A DNA stretch of 64,000 bases, from contig NBIV01000240.1 in the NCBI GenBank assembly GCA_003194525.1, positions 1-64,000 on the forward strand, written 5' to 3'. The notes under the pieces are model-generated. The model had not been told where the DNA came from. It ran no database searches and saw nothing but the letters and a program-made list of their open reading frames with translations. Position numbers and translations under genes: made by a program. The DNA is from Gracilariopsis chorda (Eukaryota; Rhodophyta; Florideophyceae; Gracilariales; Gracilariaceae). Position 1 is the first letter of the stretch, and the number at the start of each line of letters is the position of its first letter. Shown piece after piece: positions 31,129 through 41,218 of this stretch.

Positions 31129-31572
31129 GTAAGGAAAAATTTAATTTTACCACCTTCGATTACAGCCGATGATTTATATGAAGACGATGATGTATCAGAC
31201 TTTGAAGATGTATCTGTAAAAGAGGTACCTATACCACGCACTGACAAAAGCAACTTTTGCAACTACTGCAACAATAATAAGAAGGAAACATCTTGGGGAG
31301 AGCACAACGTTTCTCAGGAACATTACGTCGCGCTATCGAAGGCGTTCAACTTTAAACTTTATTGTGACTATTGCCGTCATCTATTCAACTCTACATTCGA
31401 GTACTACGCGCACTTACGCGTTGCAGAGCATATCAATCGTCGACGCAGGGTGGCGCAAGTGTACCGCGCGGCTCGTAAGGCTCATAACGCTCCCCCGCTA
31501 ACGAGGACCACTGGGGCAGTACCTCCATTTGGAGTTGTGAAAGAGATACTTAAATTTCTTAAACGTCAGTAA
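31129..31572 (+). CDS. Leader ORF of element B with two C2H2 zinc fingers (no ATG)
   Basis: An open frame of 147 codons lies between the PBS and gag. It has no ATG in frame and ends with TAA. An acidic stretch (DDLYEDDDVSDFEDV) is followed by two fingers: C-x2-C-x11-H-x5-H, starting CNYC, and C-x2-C-x12-H-x5-H, starting CDYCRHLF. A basic tail (INRRRRVAQVYRAARK) follows. Base use is clearly GC-richer than in the rest of the element. It looks like a captured host zinc-finger fragment or an extra DNA/RNA-binding gene. Expression would need splicing, a non-ATG start or a shift from another frame. Confidence 0.5.
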   Translation, partial: VRKNLILPPSITADDLYEDDDVSDFEDVSVKEVPIPRTDKSNFCNYCNNNKKETSWGEHNVSQEHYVALSKAFNFKLYCDYCRHLFNSTFEYYAHLRVAEHINRRRRVAQVYRAARKAHNAPPLTRTTGAVPPFGVVKEILKFLKRQ

Positions 31573-32082
31573 CCGTTCACGGTACATATGAATAAAATTT
31601 AATTGATTTTCTGCATTTTACTACTCGTGCACAACTGCCTCTACAGTACTCCAGAAGAAATAGAAAACTAATTAGAAATCATTTCTATTTATTAATCTAT
31701 CGTCAAACGTATCTTGTACTATAGAGAGCAAAAATACAGTAGCCATTACAGAATAGAAATACGAATAACATTAAGTATACTCAATTTTCTAATCAAAGAG
31801 CTATCGGCTACTCTCTAACAGACCAGTACAGTACTACACATCAAGTAGATATTCAAATAGCACAAACAAATATAGTAAAATACACATTTCAATTGAAACA
31901 TCAATACGACACAGTTTATTCAGGGACAGGATCAGACATAATCCTAATTCTAGTTGTAGAGACCGAAAACGATAAGTATTATCTATGTTGTAGTAGCACC
32001 AAATAACAATAGCCCAATTAATTAAATGCAATCTCTCTAGAACCAAAAAGTATATTATTTACTCTAAACCCCTGAACACAAA

Positions 32083-32928
32083 ATGGAAGGAGATCTACTC
32101 GAACTACAAAATAGGATTAATATATTATCCCAACAAATGAATCAAGTAATGCAAGTGAATAATCATCTGAGTAATGCACTCAATCAAAATATGCACAACA
32201 CGGATGCCTTAAAAATAGGCAAGCCAGAAAAGTTTTCAGGTAAATATGCAAGATCATGGTTACAATCGTTAGAAAATATATTTTCGAACGTAAACGAAAC
32301 AACCTCAGAAGAAAAGAAAATCAAATATGCAGTTAGCTTTATGACTGGCCAAGCCTTAGAATGGTGGGAACTTATAAATATAAACGATGAGATAAATATT
32401 GACTCATTCAATATATTCAAGAAATTGTTGTTGGAATATTTTGAACCAGCAAATAGGGAACTTAACGCAAGAAGAATACTATCCAGTATTAAACAAATGG
32501 GAAAGCTATATAGCGTCACAAATTATAATAGAGAATTCACAAAGTGGTTATTGCAAGTACCAACAATGTCTCTTGAAGAACAAATATTTCTATATGGCAA
32601 AGGGCTTAAACAGAATATTCGCATTGAACTTGAAAGGGCAGAACCAAATAATCTACAAGAAGCAATGAATATTGCCGATAGAATGGATGCCATTTATTCT
32701 TCACAAAGGTTTAATTATAACTTTCGTCCCTATAATCAAAATAGAAAACGAAATAATAATGATGAACCTACTCCAATGGAAATTGGAAATATTCAACGTT
32801 TTAGTAATAAAAACAGACTAACGCCGGATGAAAGACAGAGACATATAAAAGATAATCTATGTTTCAAGTGCCATAGAAAAGGGTGTCGTCCTTGGAAGCA
32901 TAGAGAGTTTAACAACTCAAAAAACTAG
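32083..32928 (+). CDS. Element B gag
   Basis: 281 residues, ATG to TAG. The N-terminus is coiled-coil-like (LLELQNRINILSQQMNQVMQ). A retrotransposon gag domain covers ~45-190 (KPEKFSGKYARSWLQSLENIF, GQALEWWELI, LLEYFEPANRELNARRIL). A nucleocapsid with one zinc knuckle, CFKCHRKGCRPWKH, lies near 257-270. The knuckle is C-x2-C-x4-C-x4-H rather than the usual CCHC order. Pol follows in the +1 frame after an A-rich stretch with a run of nine A (32993-33001). Confidence 0.9.
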   Translation: MEGDLLELQNRINILSQQMNQVMQVNNHLSNALNQNMHNTDALKIGKPEKFSGKYARSWLQSLENIFSNVNETTSEEKKIKYAVSFMTGQALEWWELININDEINIDSFNIFKKLLLEYFEPANRELNARRILSSIKQMGKLYSVTNYNREFTKWLLQVPTMSLEEQIFLYGKGLKQNIRIELERAEPNNLQEAMNIADRMDAIYSSQRFNYNFRPYNQNRKRNNNDEPTPMEIGNIQRFSNKNRLTPDERQRHIKDNLCFKCHRKGCRPWKHREFNNSKN

Positions 32929-33112
32929 AAATGATGGATTCGGATCAAAACAAGGGACCCGAGTCCTTTAAGATTGTACAACATGAAATCGCAAAAAAAA
33001 ACACAAAAACAACACAAAACCAAAGAAAAACACAAAAACAAATACAATTGCTTTATGTGCGTTTAAGAATAGAAATAAGTGTTCTAATCTACTCATATTT
33101 TCAGGAGAAGGG

Positions 33113-34576
33113 ATGACATTGGATAAAATGGAAAAGTGTAATATTCTAATTGATAGTGGGTGTGAAGATATTTGTATTTCAAAGAAGTATGCTGATCAGC
33201 TAAAATTAAAAAGAAAACCAAGTGAGGTTAAAGCAGAGCTTTGGGATGGAACATTAGTCCCCATGGATGAATGTTTAGACGTTCTTAATATCCAAATTGG
33301 TAAAGCTAAGTTTAAAACAAATCCATTCATAGTTGATTTAATCGGCTATGATGTTATTCTGGGAAAAACGTGGCTTAAGCAGTACAATCCACGAATAAAC
33401 TGGAAAAGAAATACTGTACTAGTCAATATTGATAACAAGAACTTCTTTCTGGACGCAGAATCTGTCAAAAGACAGAGCTCCCGTGAAGAAGCCCTGCTAA
33501 GTAAAAAACAGTTTGCAAAACTCGTGAAAAGGCAAAAGAGTAAAATATACCTTGTTACAATACACCCAAAAACGAATCAATGTGAGCAAGACATTGAGAA
33601 GAACATATCTGATTCAAAAGATGATGAATTACAGAGAATACTTGAGGAGTATAAAGATGTATTTCCAGAAGATTTACCAAAAGGTTTACCACCCAAAAGG
33701 CAAGTTGAAATGGAAATTAAGATGAAAGATGACACCGCACCCGTAATGGGACCAATGTACAAACTATCTCCTAAAGAATTGAAAGAAATGAGAAAACAAA
33801 TAAAACACTTACTTAGCCATGAATTTATTAAGCCAAGCATAAGCCCTTGGGGAAGCCCTGTTTTATTTACTCCCAAAAAGGATGGTTCACTACGCATGTG
33901 CGTAGATTACAGAGCATTAAATAAAAAGACGATTAAGAATAATGTACCACTACCAAGAATTGATGAAGTGTGGGACCAACTTGGAAACGCCAAATACTTC
34001 ACTACTTTAGACCTTAGAGCTGGCTATAATCAAATACGAATTAAAGAGAATGATATACCTAAGACAGCATTCCGTACAAGATACGGGCAATTTGAGTATT
34101 TAGTCACACCATTTGGCCTAACCGGCGCACCAGGTTGTTTCCAAACTTTAATGAACAACATATTTAGACCACATCTTGACGAATTTGTCATGGTTTACTT
34201 AGATGATATATTAATATACAGCAAGACAAGGAAAGAACATTTAAAACATCTTAGAATTGTTCTAGATACTCTACGAAAAGAGAAACTTTATGGGAAATTA
34301 TCTAAGTGTCATTTTATGACCCAAGAAGTTGAATACCTCGGTCATATCATAACACCAGCTGGAATTAAGGTTGATAAAAGAAAGATAGAAGCTGTTGCTA
34401 AATGGCCAATACCGACGACTGTTAGAGACGTACAAAGTTTTATTGGCCTATGCAACTACTATAGAAAGTTCATTAAGGACTTTGCCAAAATAGCTACACC
34501 TCTCACAGAACTTACAAAAGAAAAAAATGACTTTGTATGGAACAAAGCAGAACAAGAGGCTTTCGATCAACTTTAG
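33113..34576 (+). CDS. Element B protease and reverse transcriptase
   Basis: 487 residues. A retropepsin active site, ILIDSGCEDICIS, starts near residue 11. The RT has the finger motif ILEEYKDVFPEDLPKGLPP, CVDYRALNKKTI, LDLRAGYNQIRI and the catalytic box YLDD (34196-34207), then YLGHIITPAGI and FIGLCNYYRKFIKDF. The frame is open upstream of the ATG, so the real product probably starts by a shift from gag. It ends at TAG inside the connection domain at AFDQL, where the next ORF takes over one base on. Confidence 0.9.
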   Translation: MTLDKMEKCNILIDSGCEDICISKKYADQLKLKRKPSEVKAELWDGTLVPMDECLDVLNIQIGKAKFKTNPFIVDLIGYDVILGKTWLKQYNPRINWKRNTVLVNIDNKNFFLDAESVKRQSSREEALLSKKQFAKLVKRQKSKIYLVTIHPKTNQCEQDIEKNISDSKDDELQRILEEYKDVFPEDLPKGLPPKRQVEMEIKMKDDTAPVMGPMYKLSPKELKEMRKQIKHLLSHEFIKPSISPWGSPVLFTPKKDGSLRMCVDYRALNKKTIKNNVPLPRIDEVWDQLGNAKYFTTLDLRAGYNQIRIKENDIPKTAFRTRYGQFEYLVTPFGLTGAPGCFQTLMNNIFRPHLDEFVMVYLDDILIYSKTRKEHLKHLRIVLDTLRKEKLYGKLSKCHFMTQEVEYLGHIITPAGIKVDKRKIEAVAKWPIPTTVRDVQSFIGLCNYYRKFIKDFAKIATPLTELTKEKNDFVWNKAEQEAFDQL

Positions 34577-36518
34577 AAAAAAACTAGTAAGCGCACCCTT
34601 ACTAAGATGTGCGAACCCATCCTTACCATATGAAGTAACTACAGACGCTTCAGCCACAGGTCTAGGCGCAGTGTTAATGCAAGAAGACGAAAATGGTAAA
34701 CGACCAATAGCATATGCCTCTAAGAAACTTAATGAAGCAGAGCAAAACTATTCTACTGGAGAACGAGAGTTACTAGCAATTATATTCGCCCTGAAAACAT
34801 GGAGATCTTACCTACATGGCTCTAGATTTACTATTCTAACAGATCACCATCCCCTTAAGTTTCTAGAAACACAGAAGACATTATCTAGGAAACAAGCTAG
34901 ATGGGTTGAATATATGCAACAATTCGATCACACAGTATCCTATATAAAAGGGAAAGAAAATAGAGTAGCCGATGCATTATCCAGAAAGAATACAGAAGTA
35001 TGCAAAACCTCTACAGCCATTATCAAATCTCTTTTTAACCTATCAACAATAAGAGTTAGTGAAAATACTCTAAAAAACCTTGAAACAGATTATAAGAGTG
35101 ATCCAGAATTCTCACAACTACTAGGTGGTATAAAAGAACCATACAACATAATAGGAAAATGGTTATATTTTGAGAATAGGTTATGCATTCCAAATGGTAA
35201 GATAAGAAAACAAATTCTCCACGATAACCATTACTCACTACAAGGAGGACATAGATCTTATCAGAAGACACTTTTGCTCCTTAGAAAGCAGTATTACTGG
35301 AAAAAGATGAAGAGTGACGTGAAGAAATATGTAACTGAATGTGAAAGGTGTCAAAAGGCAAAATCTATGAATAAAGAAATGCAAGGATTACTACATCCTT
35401 TTCCTCCACCTGTTAAAAAATGGGAAGTTATAACAATGGATTTTATATTTGACTTACCAAAAAGCGAAGACTATACAGGTATAATGGCTATTGTAGATAA
35501 GCTATCGAAGCGAGCTCATTTCATTCCACTTACTGATAAAAGTAAAGCACCAGACATTGCTCACATATTCTATAAAGAAGTATACAGACATCATGGTCTT
35601 CCACGAACTATTGTATCAGACCGGGATAACAGATTTACCAGTGTATTCTGGACTACACTAATGAATCTTTTACAGATTAAGCTGAATTTGTCAACATCGT
35701 TTCATCCACAAACCGATGGACAAACGGAACGAATGTTCAGAACACTAGAAGAAATGCTACGATGCTATATCTCCTATACTCAAAGAGATTGGATAAAATA
35801 CCTACCTGGTCTAGAGTTCGCATACAATAATCACACGAATAGTACAACCAATCTATCTCCATTCTTCTTAGAATATGGGCAAGACCCAATTACAATTAAT
35901 GATCTTCTACATATTGAGGAACGTAAACCAGAGAATAACACATCTTTTGATTTCTTAAGGAATATAAGAAAAGCGGAAGAAGCTGCTAAATCTGCCATAG
36001 AAATAGCAAACACCAGAAACAGTGACAATATAAACCAAAGGAGAAGACCTCAGAGTTTCAATATTAATGAGTACGTTTTACTATCCACAAAAAACCTTAT
36101 GATTCCCAAAGGAAGATCGAAGAAGTTCATTCAGAAATACATTGGACCATTTCGTATCATATCATTCAATAAAAACAAAACATCGTATAAACTAGATCTT
36201 CCAAAAGAATATAAATTGATACACCCAACATTCCATGTATCGCTATTGAAACCATTTAATAGTACTTATGACGCTAAACAAAGTATGGATATCCAAAAAC
36301 TAATACATAAGGATAATTCTATTCCAATACACATCATTGGACATAGAATATGGAATAATGTTATTCAATATCTTCTTCGTACAGGACAGGACGATTCTGA
36401 CGACATATGGCTCAATGAAAATGATACACGTATCACTACAGAGTTACTTGATTCTTACAAATCGAACACACAGAAGTCTATAAAAGGAAAGAATTCGCTT
36501 TCTTTTCTAGTCAACTAG
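34527..36518 (+). CDS. Element B RNase H and integrase
   Basis: 663 residues overlapping the RT ORF by 50 bases in the +1 frame. RNase H has TTDASATGLGAVL, GERELLAIIFAL and TDHHPLKF. The integrase has a zinc module (HDNHYSLQGGH and CERCQKAK), Asp in TMDFIFDLP, Asp in VSDRDNRF and Glu in DGQTERMFRTLEEM, then the GPF module (KYIGPFRIISF, HVSLLKPF). The tail (IIGHRIWNNVIQYLLR, then DIWLNENDTRITTELLDSY) looks like a weak chromodomain. The first ~20 residues are out of frame with real coding. Confidence 0.9.
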   Translation: MTLYGTKQNKRLSINFRKKLVSAPLLRCANPSLPYEVTTDASATGLGAVLMQEDENGKRPIAYASKKLNEAEQNYSTGERELLAIIFALKTWRSYLHGSRFTILTDHHPLKFLETQKTLSRKQARWVEYMQQFDHTVSYIKGKENRVADALSRKNTEVCKTSTAIIKSLFNLSTIRVSENTLKNLETDYKSDPEFSQLLGGIKEPYNIIGKWLYFENRLCIPNGKIRKQILHDNHYSLQGGHRSYQKTLLLLRKQYYWKKMKSDVKKYVTECERCQKAKSMNKEMQGLLHPFPPPVKKWEVITMDFIFDLPKSEDYTGIMAIVDKLSKRAHFIPLTDKSKAPDIAHIFYKEVYRHHGLPRTIVSDRDNRFTSVFWTTLMNLLQIKLNLSTSFHPQTDGQTERMFRTLEEMLRCYISYTQRDWIKYLPGLEFAYNNHTNSTTNLSPFFLEYGQDPITINDLLHIEERKPENNTSFDFLRNIRKAEEAAKSAIEIANTRNSDNINQRRRPQSFNINEYVLLSTKNLMIPKGRSKKFIQKYIGPFRIISFNKNKTSYKLDLPKEYKLIHPTFHVSLLKPFNSTYDAKQSMDIQKLIHKDNSIPIHIIGHRIWNNVIQYLLRTGQDDSDDIWLNENDTRITTELLDSYKSNTQKSIKGKNSLSFLVN

Positions 36519-36554
36519 CTTGTCGTCTCTACCAAGCCTACAAACTTTCTACAA

Positions 36555-36986
36555 ATGAATATCTACCACGTACAGGAATACGGACTGCTATGGGTCGCAG
36601 GCAACTACATGAAGAACCATCTTCGACCTGTACTACAAGACCGTTACAGTCAAGACGTATTACTATATGAAATGATTAATATTAGCCTCGGCTATAAACA
36701 AATCAAAGATAATCTACTTACCGAAAATGATAAAAATATGGTTCTAGCACTATTTGAGCACCTTAATTCTTCTGTCACTGGTCTACTACAAGAAGACTTT
36801 TTAGTCCAATTTCACTATCTCATTGTCGGAATGTATGGACACTTACCAAAACATGGAAACTACATTTCCATAGTTCAAGAATCAATTTCCAAAATAATTG
36901 ATAACAAAGAAACATTTATCCACATAAAATGCAACGATGGAAACCCTCATCTTATATATCCCAGCAAAGAAAATCTTACAATATAA
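36555..36986 (+). CDS. Post-pol ORF of element B (unknown family, YGH-LP motif)
   Basis: 143 residues, ATG 36 bases after the pol stop, ending 48 bases before the 3' LTR. It has no signal peptide, membrane helix or zinc motif. It aligns without a gap from VAG (residues 14-16) to YGHLPKHGNY with the post-pol ORF of element A (8044-8508), including LL, LF, FL and V at the same spacing. Its place, length and sequence thus agree between two gypsy families with quite different gag and LTRs. The function is unknown; roles in particle assembly, cell transfer or blocking host defence are guesses. Confidence 0.65.
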   Translation: MNIYHVQEYGLLWVAGNYMKNHLRPVLQDRYSQDVLLYEMINISLGYKQIKDNLLTENDKNMVLALFEHLNSSVTGLLQEDFLVQFHYLIVGMYGHLPKHGNYISIVQESISKIIDNKETFIHIKCNDGNPHLIYPSKENLTI

Positions 36987-37034
36987 AATTAATTGGTTTG
37001 AGGACAAACCGTTAAAAAAGAAAAGGGGGAGAGT

Positions 37035-37405
37035 TGTAGAACATCGACGAAGATAGTCGGTAATTTGGGTAAGAATTTGGCTTCGAATGGTAATTTGTCC
37101 AGGAATTTGGCTTCAAATGAACAATGATAAGGAATGTTTTATTGTAGTTCTATAGATGAATACTACGTTTACTGCTATCTCTACAGAGCGTCCACTTTCA
37201 ATAAAGAAAAGGTCTATAAAAACCTTCTCTCTCAGACGAGAGACACAAGGGCGACCAAGTTCGAACTTCAGACCTTTCTCAGACCTCGGGGGCCCCCATC
37301 TTCATCCTCTTTCAACAACAATCAACCTGTCCGTTCCGTCATATTATTATATAATAATATACCCAAATACAAAAGTAAGTTATTTTAATCAGTATAGCCG
37401 CTACA
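37035..37405 (+). repeat. 3' LTR of element B
   Basis: 371 bp, from TGTAG to CTACA, preceded by the purine tract AAAAGGGGGAGAG and followed by the duplication ACAAC. Confidence 0.95.
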
Positions 37406-37927
37406 ACAACCGTCCAGGCGTATGGCACAGCCTGGCCGTCTGCACTGACGATTCGGTGTTGTGGTAGATTGCCAACCCTTAACCTGCAATCCACTTTGCA
37501 GTGCAGCAGGCAACAGCCGCAGCCGTACTGTTGGTGTACTGTACAGTACTTGTACTGCGCTCCCACTTCCGATAATGCTGCCACTGAGAGATTACGCTTA
37601 GTGTCTCTACAACCTTCACCGACCATTTCCGGATTAGACTTACTCTGCTACCTCTTTGAACACCTTCTTGTTGCGAATCGATGCGACTACGACAAAGCGG
37701 ACATGGTTGCCTAGTATTTCACACCAATTTGCTGCCCGCACGTCATTCCTGTTCCCGGCTCCTTGTTTTCCCTGCATGCTTTTCAACTCCCATCCCTTAA
37801 CGCCCAGCTTCGCGCAGTTGTTTAAAATTTCTGCTCAGAAAAACAGGACTTGTCAGTGACAAGAATGGTAGAAAGCGTCTTTGTGTCATCTGCGATTTCA
37901 ATTCATTACCATGAATGCTACACCGTT
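37406..37927. other. Right flank of element B
   Basis: Only short ORFs without motifs. Part of an old transposon may be present, since a hAT-like fragment begins at 37928. Confidence 0.4.
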
Positions 37928-38344
37928 TCACTTCTTACTTGCGCCACCTGCAGGGAGTCTCTTGTTGTACTTAGTATACCTTCGTGCCATAACACAGATT
38001 AGAAGTGGCCCATCACTCAACAAAGAAGACAGATGTCTGTTCGGCTTTGGCAGTAAGCCCCTCGTTTTCCAACAAGAAGGCGAACTGCTTTGCTCGGTAG
38101 AAATGCGTTGGGGAATTGCGAACATCCTCCATTGCTATTCTGTGTGTGCTTTATTCTGTGTACGTTGTGCCATCACCGGCCCAAAAAGCAAGTATACTTG
38201 TCGCTTTGTCGTGTTTTGATTTTCTCCCAGTGCCTTTATTGCTGATTTTGGACTTACCAATGCCTTGCAACAAAAACGAATGAGACTCCCCAGTTCGCAG
38301 AACGATTTAATCCGGGGATCAACAAAGGCCATTTTGTCCCACAC
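37928..38344 (-). pseudogene. Possible hAT transposase C-terminal remnant
   Basis: On the minus strand, MAFVDPRIKSF (near 38330) is like the DPR motif of hAT transposases. About 250 bases on, IPQRISTEQSSSP with NRHLSSLLSD resembles the start of the dimerisation domain (IP, ST, E, S, then NR and LS). The two parts are in different frames and no catalytic motif is left. Confidence 0.4.
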
Positions 38345-38885
38345 TTCACGTCATGCTACGTGAAGGCCTTCGTAAATGTTGTCTCGATGTATAAGCCACC
38401 AAGAGAGAGGAGTATTGAAACCACTACGATTTCAGCGGAATCTTCAGAAGGGCGAATCTACCACCCAGCCCACGGATTCTCGAGATATCTACTACTCGGC
38501 AAAGTATCTAAAAACTACTCTCAATCTTTCATTCGAACAACTTTCTACTGTATACACAACTATGAAAGATGATATCTTCATTGTTCTGTTCAGCAGAGCT
38601 GCGTATGTCTCATCACGGCACGCAGGAACCCTATTCGTGAGGTGTTAAATGAAGACACGGGGTGAGACGAAGAGAGAAGTCGAAAGACTTTCAAACCAAT
38701 CCTGAATGGTACTTTACTCTCACACACAAGATCAATGCATCGCCCGTGAATGTAGAACGACACATAATTCGTTGTACGATGAACTTTTCACATAAAAGGT
38801 TGAAGTGAACGGATCAGCAAGCAAGTTCATATATTTTTCTCAACGATGCCACTCCACGTATTGCTATATACTGCAACTTGAATAC
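38345..38885. other. Intergenic stretch
   Basis: Short plus-strand ORFs (38360-38648) have no recognisable motif. Nothing else is seen. Confidence 0.4.
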
Positions 38886-39470
38886 TTAGAAAACTGAGAG
38901 GTTAAAGAGATTTGGGATCGTCGGTACGGGGAGCAAATTTACTCCCAATTCAGTTACGCCCTCACAGATCGCATTACGCCTCCTGCAGACTTTCGCAACT
39001 CTTCGAACGGTACGGCCGACCCTGTCGGTAGATTTCTTCGCTCTTCTCCCGAAGCTCTTCACAAACTGCTTGGATCCACGTGTGAACCATCGGAAGAACC
39101 TGCTCGTCGTCTCCACCGTATTAGTGTCATTCTCAACATCGCTTAATCCTTCTTCCTCCTCCTCCGCAGCAGCGTACTCAATCAGAACTTGAACGCATAC
39201 ATCTGCGGCAACTTTTCCCGCCCAGTCACCCCATGCACACATGCCGAGTGGCACTTCCTCTACAAGTTGCTGCAGCTCTCTGTTTCCTCGAGAAGAGTTC
39301 GTTTGCAAGTTGTTTCCCAAATGTATCAGGTCCAGACAATAAGCCACGACCGGTGGAACATCACATTCTTCTTTGATTACATCTATCTCGTCCATTTCAC
39401 GCACATTCGCCGCCGATGCACTAAAAACGACCAAGAATACAGAAAAGAAGGATAGAGTAAAGAGCTTCAT
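38886..39470 (-). CDS. Predicted secreted basic protein, 194 residues
   Basis: The first ATG is at 39470; the frame is open to 39575 without another ATG. Residues 1-21 are a signal peptide (MKLFTLSFFSVFLVVFSASAA). The mature part has six Cys, the motif CDVPPVVAYCLD, an acidic stretch (AAAEEEEEGL) and a basic part near the C-terminus (SFGRRAKKSTDRVGRTVRRV, then CRRRNAIC). A TATA box lies 126 bases before the ATG. The family is unknown to me. A decayed relative lies at 40788-41129. It looks like a member of a small host-specific secreted family. Confidence 0.65.
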   Translation of the reverse strand: MKLFTLSFFSVFLVVFSASAANVREMDEIDVIKEECDVPPVVAYCLDLIHLGNNLQTNSSRGNRELQQLVEEVPLGMCAWGDWAGKVAADVCVQVLIEYAAAEEEEEGLSDVENDTNTVETTSRFFRWFTRGSKQFVKSFGRRAKKSTDRVGRTVRRVAKVCRRRNAICEGVTELGVNLLPVPTIPNLFNLSVF

Positions 39471-39595
39471 GGTAAGATGACCTGGTATTCGAAGTAGCAA
39501 GGAAATGTTGATAGCGGGAACAGTTTTTACCGTGAGGTCAGCTTCGAGTGCGTGAAGGCTTGGGACTGGACTCAACTAATGTGTGCAAGCGTTCG

Positions 39596-39604
39596 CCTTT
39601 TATA
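39596..39604 (-). promoter_or_regulatory. TATA box of the secreted protein gene
   Basis: TATAAAAGG on the minus strand would start a transcript near 39570, after any upstream start, which supports ATG 39470 as the real start. Confidence 0.5.
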
Positions 39605-40787
39605 CTCATTTGAACGCGGTATCCATCCTTTCCCTCTTGACTCGTCACACGAAACTGTTCCCCCAACCCCGCAACTTGTAGCTGCTCCGTGCAGGTACAC
39701 AGGGGTGCCATGGGTACAACTTTCGGTTTCATATTGACACATTCGCTTTCAAACACGGCGTGGGATAGAGTTAAAATGTTACATTGGAGTGTAAACTTTA
39801 CTGCAGTGCTTCAAAGAGGTCGAGTGTAAACGATACTTCTTTCAGAACCAGTCTGGGTCACCCGTTAAAGAGTACTCTGTGTATGAAAGCTTGAGATGCC
39901 ATGGGATACAAGTATCGCGAGTTTGTACAATCGATAATCGATAAAACTGCACAATCGCGCGTTTGCTTCAGGCAGGCAAACCAAGGGTGCCAAACGTAAC
40001 CCTTAATCTTACCCAACTGCTAAAAGTTGTTTTTGTGGTGCAATCCTTCAAGCGTCGTGGTCTGTATCGAGTGTGGAGTAGAACGTTAGGGCTGCTAATG
40101 TACCTATTGGGTGAGTGCCTGGTGACGAGTGGAGTTTGAATATGCCTCGAGAGGTCAAAATTGCAGGGCGCTCTGTTTAGCTATTACTCATTCACTTGTT
40201 AATGCAATCGGCTCGCGGAGGAGTAGGTCTGAAGAGTACAAGTACTTATTGAACTTGACTGTTGTCTTTATCTATATTCGACTGTTATTACAGTGACTGA
40301 TGGAGAGTAAAGAGCCTCTTTTTGATAAACAAGTATTTGATGAGTTTCAAAGGAGCTTTGTGCGTCTCAGAAGAATTGACCGAGAGACAAGACCGTAATT
40401 CCGTGGAGGCTGAAATACCTTCGGCCAAATCAGTTACACGGGTAATACGATGGTCGAGACGAATTGGTTTCATGGGCAGAATTTGGCATCAACTTAGGGC
40501 GATCCAATTAAATTGGATCGCACTCCAGTTGAAAGTTTCGTTAGACACCTTCGGCACTACTAGCTAGCTAGCGGTAGATACCGGTACCGTTGGTACCAAC
40601 GGTAACCCTCCGCAGGGCGTTGCGACGGTGCTATCTACGTACGGGATCCGGAGCTCTGCGCCTGCGCCTTGCTTTGAGCAATCCCACGGGGTTTCCATGC
40701 ACATCTTCGCGAGGCTGTGGATAGCCGAGGTCCCGACTTTCCTTAGGCCTCTCCTGGGTAAACGAAAGCACCCGTCAGCGCTGTTAG
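39605..40787. other. Intergenic stretch with short palindromes
   Basis: No convincing gene. Two perfect palindromes are present: GCGATCCAATT-A-AATTGGATCGC (40499-40521) and a 20-bp one centred on GGTACC (40585-40604). Confidence 0.5.
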
Positions 40788-41129
40788 TCATATTTCTGCG
40801 TGCGGCTCATTCCGGGATACTCGTTTCGGGTCCTCGTCATCTCTGCACCCGCATTTACTTTCAGCATCGGTGTGCATGTTTTTGCAGGGACTGGCCAACG
40901 CGGAGTTTTTCATAATCACACTGGAACTACTCCCTATCCTCAGCACGGCTCTGTTGTTGCTATCCTTGGGGTATACCGCGTCCAGACAATACGCTACGAC
41001 AGGCGGAACATAACAGCGTTCACTGCTCATTTTTTTCTCATCCACTGCTGGCGCAATCGATGCCGACGCACCGCGGGACATCAGCAAAGTAGAATACATG
41101 GAAAAAGTGAACTCTAGGGTCCTCAACAT
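40788..41129 (-). pseudogene. Decayed or diverged paralogue of the secreted protein
   Basis: The 113-codon ORF contains CYVPPVVAYCLDAVYP, matching CDVPPVVAYCLDLIHL of the 38886-39470 gene. The DNA is also similar there: CCAGACAATACGCTACGAC (40981) against CCAGACAATAAGCCACGAC (39333). The N-terminus lacks a good signal peptide, and after ~60 residues the match is lost, so it is probably a broken tandem duplicate. Confidence 0.6.
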
Positions 41130-41218
41130 TGGCCTCGTAAATCGGAGTATGCCGCCCGTCGATTCCCTCGTATTGTATTGTGCGTAACGGAGCTAATCCG
41201 AGAAAGGATGACCGAAAT

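Larger units (their letters stand above)
30683..37405 (+). mobile_element. Ty3/gypsy element B, complete, 6723 bp
   Basis: The two 371-bp LTRs differ at three positions that I can see. A perfect 5-bp duplication ACAAC flanks the element (30678-30682, 37406-37410). PBS, leader with a zinc-finger ORF, gag, PR-RT, RNase H-integrase, post-pol ORF and a purine tract (37021-37033) follow in order. The internal region is visibly AT-rich compared with its surroundings. It is the youngest element here, with one frameshift in pol as its only clear damage. Confidence 0.95.

Noticed and set aside
31080..31262. Minus-strand 60-codon ORF in the element B leader
   Set aside because: It is antisense to the zinc-finger frame and has no motif.
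40499..40604. Two perfect short palindromes as regulatory or replication sites
   Set aside because: They are isolated, without repeats or neighbouring signals; kept only as a note in the intergenic entry.
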